Source: Paralithodes platypus
Taxonomy: Eukaryota; Arthropoda; Malacostraca; Decapoda; Lithodidae
Assembly (NCBI GenBank): GCA_032716605.1
Contig: CM064569.1
Location: forward strand, 9,544,180 to 9,608,179
Direction: 5' to 3'
Length of the DNA stretch: 64,000 nucleotides
Shown here: positions 1 to 8,999 of the stretch, in pieces
Position numbering within the stretch: position 1 is the stretch's first letter
Layout: each line of letters opens with the position of its first letter
Translations under genes and position numbers: made by a program
Notes under the pieces: model-generated
The model's database searches: none
The model's input: the letters and a program-made list of their open reading frames with translations, nothing else
Told to the model about the DNA's origin: nothing

Positions 1-1712
1 GTTAAGGAAATTGACAGACTGAAACCTCATAAATCGCCTGGTCCTGATGAGGTATATGCTAGAGTATTAAAAGAATGCAGAGATGAGTTAAGTTATCCAT
101 TAACATTTCTATTTAACAAGTCATTAGAAACAGGTATAGTTCCAGAAGCTTGGAAGCTTGCAAATGTAGTTCCGATCTTCAAAAAAGGTGATAAATCAAT
201 AGCATCCAATTACCGTCCCATTAGTCTCACTTAAATCATAGGAAAACTACTAGAGTCAATTATTGCTAGGAAAATGAGAAACCACTTAGAAACATTTAAC
301 TTAATCAATTCTTCTCAGCATGGATTCACTCAGGGACGGTCTTGCCTTACTAATTTGCTTAGTTTTTTCTCAGAGGTATATGAAGCAGTAGATAATGACA
401 AGTCATATGATATTATATTTAGATTTCAGTAAAGCTTTCGACAGAGTCCCTCATGAGAGATTGATGAGAAAGGTTGAGGCACATGGAATAGGTGGGGCGT
501 TGTTAGGATGGATTAGGTCATGGCTAATTGGTAGGAAGCAGAGAGTCAGCATAAATGGTACCAAGTCAGAATGGGGAGCAGTCAAAAGTGGTGTCCCCCA
601 GGGATCGGTATTAGGTCCCTGTTGTTTCTTATATACATAAATGACCTAGATTTAGGTATAACTAGTAGGATAAGTAAATTCGCAGACGATACTAAAATAG
701 GGAGATCAGTTGATTCAGATAGCGATATAGAGTGCCTCCAAAGGGATCTAGATACCTTACATGAATGGTCAGTAAATTGGCAGATGAAGTTTAACATTGA
801 CAAATGCAAGGTATTAAAGATAGGGAAGATGCAAACAAATGTTAAATATAAACTAGCTAATTTAGAATTAGAAAATTCAGACTGCGAGAAAGATCTAGGT
901 GTGTTTGTTAGCAATGATTTGAAGCCTAGAAAACAGTGTATAAGCGTTCGTAATAAGGCAAACAGGATTCTCGGGTTCATCTCTAGGAGTGTGAGTAACA
1001 GAACTGCTGATGTTATCTTAAAACTTTACTTGTCATTAGTGAGACCCCATATGGATTATGCTGTCCAATTTTGGTGTCCTTATTACAGAATGGACATAGA
1101 TTCATTGGAGAGAGAGTACAGCGTAGAATGACAAAAATGATCCATAATATTAGAAATCTTTCGTATGAAGAAAGGTTGAAGAAATTAGGTTTACATTCGT
1201 TAGAGAGACGCAGATTTAGAGGGGATATGATAGAGGTGTTCAAGTGGGTTAGTGGGATTAACAAAGGGGACATGACAAATGTACTAAAGCTCAGTGATAG
1301 CGAAAGAACTCGTACCAATGGTTTCAAATTAGATAAATTTCGTTTCAGAAAAGATATAGGCAAGTATTGGTTTGGTAACAGAGTTGTAGACGGGTGGAAT
1401 GGACTACCAAGTGCTATAGTGGGATCTAAAACTGTAGGGAGCTTTAAGATAAAATTGGATAAGCATATGGACGAGAAGGGTTGGGTGTGGAGGGGGATCA
1501 GCCGGGTTGGGCCAATCAGCGCTCTGCAGACCTCCATAATCCTGCGTTAATCTCTAACCGTTTTGGTAAGATGATCCTCAGGGTATTAGAGTGTGAAGCC
1601 TATAATTGGGCTTTGTAATGACTTGGGGTTGTATGGGACAGGGATCTGCCTTGCTTAAGCCAATCGGCTTTCTGCAGACTCCCATTTTCTTATGTTCTTA
1701 TGTTCTTATAAT
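1..1712 (+). mobile_element. CR1-A non-LTR retrotransposon, ORF2 RT to 3' tail, pseudogenised
   Basis: The copy enters the window inside ORF2 at the motif KEIDRLKPHKSPGPDE, which opens the reverse transcriptase domain. It runs through [23 protein letters not shown] and KFADDTK (RT catalytic region) to the C-terminal region ending near 1492, then a 3'UTR and TTCTTATG octamers at about 1682-1712. It is dead: compared with sister copies there is a TAA stop at 232-234, a 2-base loss near 412, a 1-base loss near 617, a 2-base gain near 1112, and the normal TGA after GWV is replaced by TGG. The 5' end lies outside the window. CR1 elements are known for short tandem 8-bp 3' repeats, which matches the tail; the clade call rests on that and on the ORF structure. 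Confidence 0.9.
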
Positions 1713-1802
1713 TATGCCTTATAATCGGGGTTGGGTGTTAGACGGATCTGCCTTGTGTGGGCCAATCAGCTTTCTGCAGACTCCCATTTTCTTATGTTCT
1801 TA
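1713..1802 (+). mobile_element. Severely 5'-truncated CR1-A 3' end
   Basis: This is a second, independent 3'UTR end directly behind the octamer tail of the preceding copy. It shows the GGGTTGGGTGT block, the TTTCTGCAGACTCCC block and a TTCTTATG tail. It carries no coding sequence. Confidence 0.8.
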
Positions 1803-1924
1803 AGTACTACTATTTAAGAAGGATCTGTGTGGATTAAAAGAGCTAAAGAAATTCATTAACCCTCTGATTTTCATATACCCTTCCTAATCTAAATATAACC
1901 GTCTTATGATAGCCATAATGAACT

Positions 1925-2034
1925 GCCAAAACGCGTCATCATGATCCTCAAGGTGTTGGATGTGACAGGGCCAATTGTGTGGGTCAATCGGCTTTCTGCA
2001 GACTCCCATTTTCTTATGTTCTTATGGGTTAAGC
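1925..2034 (+). mobile_element. CR1-A 3'-end fragment
   Basis: Degenerate 3'UTR sequence from the AAACG / CCTCAAGG block to TTTCTGCAGACTCCCATTTTC and the octamer tail. The 1803-1924 stretch before it holds nothing I recognise. Confidence 0.7.
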
Positions 2035-2039
2035 TACCT

Positions 2040-2355
2040 AAGAACATAAGAAAATGGGAGTCTGCAGAAAGCCAATTGAACACTTGCGAGTTTCAGGCTA
2101 TAAGGAAGTTCGGCCTGTAAACATCGATATTAAACACAAATACAGTAATTATGTAGGTTTGTGATGGATAAATAGTATGTTGAATTTGTTTTTTTATGTA
2201 TTTATAAATATACTAAAACTGTATTATAGCTGGTTATTCTGCTAAATATCGATGTCTACAGCTCCAACTTCCTTATAGAATGAAACTCGCAAGTAGTTAA
2301 TTGGCCCACACGAAGCAGATCCCTCTCACACCCAACCCTAATTATTAGGCCTAAC
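2040..2355 (-). mobile_element. CR1-A 3'-end fragment split by a MITE
   Basis: On the minus strand this is a CR1-A 3' end: CATAAGAA octamers and the GGGAGTCTGCAGAAAGCC block at 2040-2078, resuming at 2299 with AATTGGCCCACAC and the GGCAGATCCC-like and CACACCCAACCC blocks. The interruption is the MITE at 2079-2298. Confidence 0.75.
2079..2298. mobile_element. 220-bp MITE with about 30-bp TIRs and possible 5-bp TSD
   Basis: The ends are inverted repeats: CACTTGCGAGTTTCA..CTATAAGGAAGTT on the left matches the reverse complement of the right end with few differences. AATTG occurs immediately outside both ends (2074-2078 and 2299-2303), inside a CR1-A 3' end whose normal sequence is continuous there. 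The interior is AT-rich and non-coding. A related partial copy lies near 8045-8165. The superfamily is not determined. Confidence 0.75.
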
Positions 2356-2460
2356 ATAATCTACCTTTGATCTACTTTCCGATTCCAATGAGAAAGAGCC
2401 ACAATATAATACGAGAACAAAAAAAACCTGCTCATCGAAAAATGAGTTCGTGTGACACCG

Positions 2461-2722
2461 CCTTAAGGGAAGGATGTTTTTTTTCTGGATCCCTTTCTCC
2501 CTTATGTTTAGCCCAGGTATTTTCATATTTTAAAGACGTTCGGCTCATTAGTTTGGCTATTTTAAGACCTTTCACCTCATTTCTTTGTCAATATTTTGAC
2601 ATTTCGTGCCATTTAGGGTATCGATTGTTTATATGGTGAGCGAAAGCGAGCCTGTAATTTAGGAAGAACCAGCCTTCAGCCAGAACATTTTCCTACAGAA
2701 AAATGCACAAATTTATCTATGA
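2461..2722 (-). mobile_element. TTAA-type MITE (family R2), partial copy
   Basis: This matches the reverse orientation of the R2 family seen complete at 13827-14188: a CTTAAGGGAAGG start, the blocks TTTCTCCCTTATGTTTAGCCC, ACCTTTCRCCYCATTTC and GAAAGCGAGCCTGTAATTTA, then a degenerate internal palindrome. The second terminus is missing. Confidence 0.65.
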
Positions 2723-2795
2723 ACCTTATTAAGAAATCGTGAACCTTAACCTTCTGTAACTCCAAAATGGCTATAGAGGAAATGGGTTGTATATT

Positions 2796-3216
2796 ACATA
2801 AGAACATAAGAACATAAGAAAATGGGAGTCTGCAGAAAGCCGATTGGCCTAAGCAAGGCAGATCCCTGTCCCAAACAACCCCAATTACAAAGCCCAATTA
2901 TAGGCTCAACACTCTAATACCCTGAGGATCATCCTACCAAACCGGTTAGAGATTAACGCAGGATTACGGGGGTCTGCAGAGAGCTGATTGGCCCAACCCG
3001 GCTGATCCCCCTTCACACCCAACCCTTCTCGTCCATATGCTTATCCAATTTTTTCTTAAAGCATCTACAACTCTGTTACTGAGATTGATGTGAGACTAAT
3101 GGGACGGTAATTGGATGCTATCGATTTATCACCTTTTTTGAAGATCGGAACTACATTTGCAAGCTTCCAAGCTTCTGGAACTATCAAGCTTCTGGAACTA
3201 TTACCTCACTATTGAC
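2796..3216 (-). mobile_element. CR1-A copy with a large internal deletion
   Basis: On the minus strand the octamer tail, 3'UTR and last ORF2 codons (2796-3075) are followed directly by sequence from the start of the RT domain (about 3080-3216, matching the KLANVVPIFKKGDKS region). Roughly 1.2 kb of ORF2 is absent at the join. The segment CTTCTGGAACTAT is duplicated at 3174-3205. Confidence 0.75.
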
Positions 3217-3438
3217 TGGCTGATTCTCCCCAAATGGTATAATTAATAGCTGGATTACTCAAGTCGTTTGTGAGATATAGAGGTTAATGTTCAACATTTT
3301 GTTACCTACTTTTCAGGAACGGAGTATATCAATATACCCGACGATTGTATACAGGTATATCTTTTTGATACCCTAGATTTATTTACAGTGTAACGTATAA
3401 CGTTTAAGACATTTGGGTAATAATGAGTCACATTAAAA
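3217..3438. other. Unassigned intergenic sequence
   Basis: AT-rich sequence with no ORF and no repeat relation that I could see within the window. Confidence 0.4.
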
Positions 3439-3650
3439 ATAAGAACATAAGAAAATGGGAGTTTGCAGAAAGCCGATCGGCCCACACAAGGCAGATCCCT
3501 GTCACACCCAACCCCAATTACAAGGCCTAATTATAGGCCCAACTCACCAATACCCTGGGGACCGACCCCACAAAAACGTCACAAGATTACGGGATCTACA
3601 AAGCGCCGATTGGCTCACACCCGGCAGATCACCCCTCATACCCAACCCAC
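3439..3650 (-). mobile_element. CR1-A 3'-end fragment
   Basis: An octamer tail (ATAAGAACATAAG) is followed by the GGGAGTYTGCAGAAAGCC, GGCAGATCCCTGTCACACCC and GGCCCAACTCACYAATACC blocks. It is 5' truncated before any coding sequence, and ends at a short (TA)n stretch. Confidence 0.85.
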
Positions 3651-3787
3651 ATATATATATATAAAATATCATATTACATAAGACTAGCAAGTGGATTGCT
3701 CATGTATTCAAATGTAATATATAATAAGGATAATAAGGATAAAATAATAATAATAAAGTTATAATTTTTAACGAATAGATACATTGT

Positions 3788-3876
3788 AGTAACAGAGATC
3801 GGCCAACCCTCCGCCATATTGGTAACCTACAGACCCTTATAGTAACTGAGATCGGCCAACCTCCGCCATATTGGTG
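3788..3876. repeat. Two-unit tandem duplication of about 55 bp
   Basis: The phrase GAGATCGGCCAACC..TCCGCCATATTGGT occurs twice, starting near 3796 and 3847, with a shared GTAAC lead-in. Confidence 0.75.
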
Positions 3877-3894
3877 TCACTGGTGATATTATAC

Positions 3895-4070
3895 TCGAAT
3901 TCTATCTATCTATCTATATGCTCAGGCCCAATCCCCACTTTTCCTATTTTTATCTTCCATTTTATTCTATGTTATTATTTGTTTTTGCTTTTTTCTTGGG
4001 GTGGCCGACTCAAGACAGAGCAAGAACAGGGAAAACAAAAAAATAACATAAAACAACGAACATTGAAATA
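3895..4070 (+). repeat. Dispersed repeat E, copy 1 (empty-site copy)
   Basis: A (TATC)n stretch, then ATGCTCAGGCCCAATCCCC, a T-rich stretch and GACTCAAGACAGAGCAAGAAC. The same blocks occur in reverse orientation at about 6770-6930, continuing at 8351. This copy lacks the 1.4-kb transposon present in the other one. Confidence 0.7.
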
Positions 4071-4095
4071 TCTTCACACCGATAATACCATTCGG

Positions 4096-4410
4096 CAATG
4101 CTGGTATGGAATATACAGTATACTATAGTCTGGTCTTTGAATGTACATTTTACACGATGAACAAAAACACACACAAAGAAAATACTAAATAAAATATATG
4201 AAATGCTGGTATAGAATATAGTGTTTGGTCTTTGAATATACATTTTATATGATGACAAAAAATGGCTAAAAATAAAATACTAAATACAATAAATAAAATG
4301 CTGGTTCCGTATAGAATAATGCCTATAGTTTGGTCTTTGAATATACATTGTAAGTGATACACAAAACTAAATGAAGAAAACATAACTAAATACAATAAAT
4401 TATACTAAAA
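4096..4410. repeat. Tandem repeat, about 3 units of roughly 100 bp
   Basis: The phrases GCTGGTATRGAATATA and TTTGGTCTTTGAATATACATT recur about every 95-100 bp (near 4099, 4205 and 4300), with diverged spacers. Short ORFs across it are repeat translations, not genes. Confidence 0.75.
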
Positions 4411-4475
4411 AAACACACACACATTTTTTGATGACCTAGACAACTCAATAGCGTCCAAAGACAAAGATGGATGCC

Positions 4476-5450
4476 TTATCTTACTAAAGAATCTCCAAGC
4501 CCCTCACTTCCTATCCGCTTAAACCTAAGCTCTCTGCGGCGCCTGGCGGCCCTCACAGGGAGGCATGCCCGGTGTGTCTTGCGGGTGATATGCTCGCTGT
4601 TTGACTCCTGGTTTGATCCCACCGTATGTTTGCTGGGGTCGGGGTTTGTTAGAACTTCTGGGGTTTCTTTGTTTTTGGAAGTTCCGTTGATTAGATTTTG
4701 TTCTGTGTGATGTTGCGGTTGTTCCTTATTCCCGTCAGTGAATCTCTTGGCATGCCCGCACCTGATGCTGTTTATGTTGAGACTGAACATTGTGTACTTG
4801 TGTCCCTTGGCTTTGATCATCTGCTTCTGTTTCTCGCTCAGCCACTCGTGGAGAGACTGTGGTTTCATTGTCTTGGCGCCATATTTTTGCACAACAGGTC
4901 TGTTCGTGGCGCCATTTTGTCGCCCCCAAATTGCGTTCTTATCGCCATTTAATGGTCCCCAAAATAAGTTCTTGTCGCCATTGTGTAGTCTCCAAGATGC
5001 TTTCTTGTCGTCATTTTGCCGTCCCGAAGATGCGTTCTTATCGCCATTTTGCCGTCCCGAAGATGCGGTCTTATCTCCATTTTGTGGTTCGCAAGCCGGA
5101 GTTCCTGCGCCACCTGGTCCCACAGCCTCCTTGATCTTCTGGTCACTCATATTCTTGGCCTCCTCCCGCTCTTTCTTCCTTCGTTCTCTTTTCTTGGCCG
5201 CCTCTTTGTCCTTCTTCACCAACAATCTCTTAGCCTCCTCCATCTTTCTTTTCGCTTCTTCCCGTTGTCTGACCCATTCCCTCCTGGCTTCCTCACTGCC
5301 CCTCTTGAGAACGTTACGCATGACGACCAGTTTGCGCAGATCCACCGCACTCGTGTCGTTGCCAAGTACCGTCAGTTTGGCCAGGGACAACCGTATTGCT
5401 TGTTTGTTCTCATACTCCACACGCACCACCTGGAGTGAAGCCTGGGCCAT
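4476..5450 (-). CDS. Unknown 324-aa protein with coiled coil and NGDK repeats
   Basis: I do not recognise this protein. It is an uninterrupted frame starting MAQASLQVV and ending DSLVR. Residues 1-50 are unstructured by eye. Residues 53-108 are a highly charged coiled-coil segment (EEARREWVRQREEAKRKMEEAK). Residues 124-189 are about six 11-residue repeats, four of them beginning NGDK (NGDKNASSGRQ type, 33 bp each, roughly 4884-5081). Residues 221-231 (MFSLNINSIRC) resemble the first strand of an APE-type endonuclease, a weak hint of retroelement origin. The tail is polar and basic. Upstream of the ATG, the minus strand reads a pyrimidine tract then CGACAG|CAATGG, which resembles a 3' splice acceptor, so this could be a last exon. 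Flanking sequence is repeat-derived. The antisense frame is also open over much of it, probably because of the 33-bp repeats. It may be a retroelement ORF1, an orphan exon, or chance. Confidence 0.5.
   Translation of the reverse strand: MAQASLQVVRVEYENKQAIRLSLAKLTVLGNDTSAVDLRKLVVMRNVLKRGSEEARREWVRQREEAKRKMEEAKRLLVKKDKEAAKKRERRKKEREEAKNMSDQKIKEAVGPGGAGTPACEPQNGDKTASSGRQNGDKNASSGRQNDDKKASWRLHNGDKNLFWGPLNGDKNAIWGRQNGATNRPVVQKYGAKTMKPQSLHEWLSEKQKQMIKAKGHKYTMFSLNINSIRCGHAKRFTDGNKEQPQHHTEQNLINGTSKNKETPEVLTNPDPSKHTVGSNQESNSEHITRKTHRACLPVRAARRRRELRFKRIGSEGLGDSLVR
4884..5081 (-). repeat. 33-bp coding minisatellite (NGDK repeats)
   Basis: About six units of 33 bp, each a multiple of three, encode 11-residue repeats inside the 324-aa ORF. 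The inner units are the most similar; the outer units have drifted. Confidence 0.75.
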
Positions 5451-5500
5451 TGCTGTCGAAAAAGAGTAAAGTTACATATAAGAAAACAAAAACATTCAAA

Positions 5501-6155
5501 CCTGATGTTATCTTAAAACTTTACTTGTCATTAGTGAGACCCCATATGGATTATGCTGTTAAATTATGGTGTCCTTATTACAGTATGGACATAGATTCCT
5601 TGGAGAGAGTACAACGTAGAATGACAAAATTGATCCATAATATTAGAAATCTTCCGTATAAAGAAAGGTTGAAGAAATTAGACTTACATTCGTTAGAGGG
5701 GACATGATAGAGGTATTCAAGTGGGTTAGTGGGATTAATAAAGGGGACATGAAAAATGTACTAAAGCTTCAGTGATAGCGAAAGAACTCGTACAAATGGT
5801 TTCAAATTAGATAAATTTCGTTTCAAGAAAGATATAGGCAAATAATGGTTTGGTAACAGAGTTGTAGATAGGTGGAATAGGCTACCAAGTGCTATAGTTG
5901 GATCAAGAACGATAGGGAGCTTTAAGATACAATTAGATAGGCATATTGACGAGATGGGTTGGGTGTGAGGGTGATCTGTCAGGTGTGGGGATCTGCAGAT
6001 CCCCGTTTTTCTGACGTCTGACCGTTTCGGTGAGGTAAGTCCTAATGGTGTTTTTAAGCTGGGCTTATAATTAGGGTTGGGTGTGACAGGGATATGCCTT
6101 GTGTGGGCCAATCGGCTTTCTGCAGACTCCCATTTTCTTATGTTCTTATGTTCTT
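5501..6155 (+). mobile_element. 5'-truncated CR1-A copy, ORF2 C-terminus and 3' end
   Basis: It starts at DVILKLYLSLVRPHMDYAV, runs through the LHSLE..RGDMIEVFKWVSG and KFRFKKDIGK regions to the stop after GWV (5969), then a 3'UTR and octamer tail ending near 6155. Lesions include a short deletion near 5697, an extra T near 5767, and a TAA in place of the KYW tyrosine near 5844. Confidence 0.88.
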
Positions 6156-6158
6156 ATA

Positions 6159-6364
6159 TGGACCAGAGGGGTTGGGTGTGAGGGTGATCTGTCAGGTGTG
6201 GGGATCTGCAGATCCCCGTTTTTCTGACCTCTGACCGTTTCGGTGAGGTAAGTCCTAATGGTGTTTTTAAGCTGGGCTTATAATTAGGGTTGGGTGTGAC
6301 AGGGATCTGCCTTGTGTAGGCCAATCGGCTTTCTGCAGTCTCCCATTTCTTATGTTCTTATGAT
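6159..6364 (+). mobile_element. CR1-A 3' end, near-duplicate of the preceding 3'UTR
   Basis: This segment repeats the last 200 bp of the copy before it almost base for base (GGGTTGGGTGTGAGGGTGATC through the octamer tail). It is a second very short insertion or a local duplication. It ends tail to tail with the inverted fragment that follows. Confidence 0.85.
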
Positions 6365-6523
6365 ATAAGAACATAAGAACATAAGAAAATGGGAGTCCGC
6401 AAAAAGCCGATCGGCCCACACAAGGCAGATCCCTGTCACACCCAACCCCAATTACAAGGCCCAATTATATACCCATCTCACTAATACCTTGAGTACTGAC
6501 CCCACCAAAACGGTCAATATGGG
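6365..6523 (-). mobile_element. CR1-A 3'-end fragment
   Basis: Reverse-oriented octamers, GGGAGTCCGCAAAAAGCC, and the GGCAGATCCCTGTCACACCC block, truncated at CCAAAACGGTCA. Confidence 0.85.
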
Positions 6524-6524
6524 T

Positions 6525-6597
6525 TGGGTGTGAATGGGATCTACCTCGTTTGGGCCAGTCGGCCTTATATAAATTTCCAGTTTCTTATGTTCTTATA
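6525..6597 (+). mobile_element. CR1-A 3'-end fragment, about 70 bp
   Basis: A GGGTTGGGTGTGA start, a degenerate GGCC block and a TTTCTTATGTTCTTA tail. Confidence 0.7.
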
Positions 6598-6711
6598 CTT
6601 AACCCTTGCATTCTCTGAGGACACCTTTTCATTTAGCTTTGGCTAACATTAGACGATGTTATTCATATTTCGATAGCCCTCTACGAAACAAACATGTAGA
6701 ATCTCATTAGA

Positions 6712-6771
6712 CAAAAACACAAACTCACACACATCTAGGGTGACCTAGATGTGTGTGAGTTTGTTTTTGTA
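6712..6771. repeat. Near-perfect hairpin, 27-28 bp arms, 4-nt loop
   Basis: The left arm 6712-6739 ends CACACACATCTAGG and the right arm begins CCTAGATGTGTGTG at 6744, with GTGA between. It sits at the edge of dispersed repeat E copy 2, so it may be a terminal fold-back of that repeat. Confidence 0.85.
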
Positions 6772-8458
6772 TGTGTTTGTTCGTTCGTTGTTTTATGTTG
6801 TTGTTGTGTTTTCCCTGTTCTTGCTCTGTCTTGAGTCGGTCACCCCCAAGAAAAAAGGAAAAATAAAATAGAATAAAATAGAAAATAAAAATAAAAATAG
6901 GAAAAATGGGGATTGGGCCTGAGCATATAGATAACGGAGTGGGTATTTGCACCCGACCATGAAAATACCACGAACGGTAATTGCACCCGACCGTGTAAAT
7001 AACACTCTACGGTATTTGCACCCGATCGTCGTCTTATAAATATTTCGATACAAACGTAAATATAGCAAAACAAAGTGAACCTGACAAATTTAGAATAATG
7101 TACAGTATATGAAGCAGTGAGCGGAATATCTTATTCAAAAATTATCACTCAGTTCAGTTTTGTCTTAAATTGTCATACAACACTATAGATTTCACTTAGG
7201 CTACAGAATAATACATGTGAGCGGAATATCTTGTTCTTTTTTCATGAGCTAGCACTCAGTTCAATGTTCTTAAATTGTCATAGGCAATTGCTATAGGCCT
7301 ACCTTGCATGTCAGATGTTCAGTCTTCACTCAATTCACACCATGGTATAAAGACTAATATTAGCCTAGTTTATATACCATGGTTCACACAGACAGCTTAT
7401 CAATCAAGCCATGGCAGCAATTATAAAGACTGACTGCACGGACGTGTTTACTGAAGTTTTTGTGCTTACACAATTTACATTTGAACAATTTAACAAGTTA
7501 TTTACGGAATTTAAAAAATAATAATCGGGAAGTGTAGGACTATATAGAGTAAAGTCTTCATGTACTATTGAAGCGGATAATAAGCACAGAGAGACACCAC
7601 GGCTAGCTGCACTTAAACATGCCTCCGTCACATTTGTATAACTGCGTTATGTTACTAACCCCTCTGTCCCCTACTAACATCCTAATCCTGCCACGGACAT
7701 AAGCTCCAGGGCAGTAATTCCCTATCCAAATTTCCCTTACCCACTGTAAACCACTGTTTGGACACTTGATCCTCAGTGTTTTGGAGGACAAGCAGCTTGA
7801 TTTTATTTGTACTCATTTATACCCTTTGTATGCGTGCACTATGGAGAACCAAGAAAGAAGGGGATGGGTCAACGGATACAACAAAGGTATCTACCATGTG
7901 GTTGCCAATTTATAGTGTCCGTGTCTGCATCAAAAGATGGTCTTAAGATGACTGGATCAAATCTAATTCATAATCATTCATGAGACGAGTGAATTAACAA
8001 AAATGCAATTATAAAGTAGTTTTGTATGGTTAGAAATTATAGTGAACTTGATTGTATGTATTTATAGATGCACTAAAACCGTATAAAGCTTGTAATTCTG
8101 TTAAATAGCAATACCTACTGCTCTAACTTCCTTATAGCCTGAATAGGCCTATCGCAATAACAGTACTGCTAGATAAGGACCAGAATGAAATTCAAGCCGT
8201 ATAAGTGGGTCTGTATTTATGTCGTTATCTCAAAATAAGATGATCGACCATCGGGTGCAAATAACGTTAAGTGTTATTTACACAGTCCGGTGAAATTACC
8301 GCTCGCGGTATTTTCACGGTCGGGTGCAAATACCCACGTCCTATAGATAAATAGATAGATAGATATAGAATATCATTAAGCGCACTGTCTCCCACAATTC
8401 CATCCTAATCTGCATAAAGAAGAAACGCGTCCTGGTATCATGAAAGGGTTAATAGAGC
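6745..8458 (-). repeat. Dispersed repeat E, copy 2, interrupted by a transposon
   Basis: This is the reverse complement of the repeat at 3895-4070: GTTCTTGCTCTGTCTTGAGTC, an A-rich stretch, GGGGATTGGGCCTGAGCAT, then (TAGA)n. The (TAGA)n stretch is split by the element at 6935-8341 and continues from 8342. The end of the repeat beyond 8400 is unclear. Confidence 0.6.
6935..8341. mobile_element. 1.4-kb DNA transposon, about 110-bp TIRs, 9-bp TSD
   Basis: The left end (about 6935-7050) is the inverted repeat of the right end (about 8225-8341). Both contain GTGGGTATTTGCACCCGACC-like blocks repeated internally two to three times. TATAGATAA lies directly outside both ends (6926-6934 and 8342-8350), a 9-bp target duplication. 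Long TIRs plus a 9-bp duplication are typical of Mutator-like (MULE) elements, but the interior has no transposase that I can recognise, so this is a non-autonomous element and the superfamily is an inference. The internal ORFs of 60-75 codons look like chance. Confidence 0.8.
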
Positions 8459-8625
8459 TCTAGTAATGTAGGTTTCAAATTGAATACATTTCGTTTCAGG
8501 AAAGAGATAGGCAAATATTGGTTTGGTAACAGAGTTGTAGACATGTGGAATAGGCTACCTAGCGCCATAGTGGGATAAACAACAATAGAGAGCTTCAATA
8601 TATAATTAGATAAACATATGGACGA
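8459..8625 (+). mobile_element. CR1-A ORF2 C-terminal fragment
   Basis: The translation matches FKLNTFRFRKEIGKYWFGNRVVDMWNRLPSAIVG and the KHMDD region, with one lesion near 8577. It is cut at both ends and followed by an inverted 3' end. Confidence 0.8.
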
Positions 8626-8727
8626 TATAAGAACATAAGAAAATGGGAGTCTGCAGAAAGCCGATTGGCCTACACAAGGCAGATCCCTGTCACACCCAAC
8701 CCTAATTATAAGCCCAGCTTTATGGGT
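8626..8727 (-). mobile_element. CR1-A 3'-end fragment
   Basis: TAAGAACATAAG octamer, GGGAGTCTGCAGAAAGCC, GGCAGATCCCTGTCACACCC, then truncation. Confidence 0.85.
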
Positions 8728-8792
8728 TGGGTGTGACAGGGCCTTGTGGACCAATCGGCTTTCTGCAGACTCCCACATTCTTATGTTCTCTG
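8727..8792 (+). mobile_element. CR1-A 3'-end fragment, about 65 bp
   Basis: GGGTTGGGTGTGACAGGG, TTTCTGCAGACTCCC and one octamer. It forms a convergent pair with the previous fragment. Confidence 0.8.
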
Positions 8793-8849
8793 TAGTAATC
8801 TTTGATCCAAGGACCAAATATTCAGAGCAGAGGGATTCTTTTTACTGTG

Positions 8850-8997
8850 GATTTGTTTATATGTGTTTGCGAGAGATAAAAGGTAAAACTGCCTGCAACG
8901 AGTGCCTCCCCTAGAGTTGAAAGAGTGACAGGGACAAAATCAAGGAAAGTTCGAGCCAAAATACCTGGACACATGGAGTTGGAAGTAATGCGCAGAT
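8850..8997 (-). mobile_element. Family D retrotransposon 3'-end fragment
   Basis: On the minus strand this matches the end of family D: AACTCCATGTGTCCAGGTATTTTGGCTCGAAC-type sequence split over the fragment, the CCCTGTCACTCTTTCAACTC block and the CTGCCTATAG-like region. Similar ends are at 12590-12720 and 26480-26610. Confidence 0.75.
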
Positions 8998-8999
8998 TG

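Noticed and set aside
4738..5469. 243-codon plus-strand frame opposite the orphan ORF
   Set aside because: It is cysteine- and leucine-rich with no motif, and is opened by the 33-bp repeats. The minus-strand frame is longer and has a coherent coiled coil.
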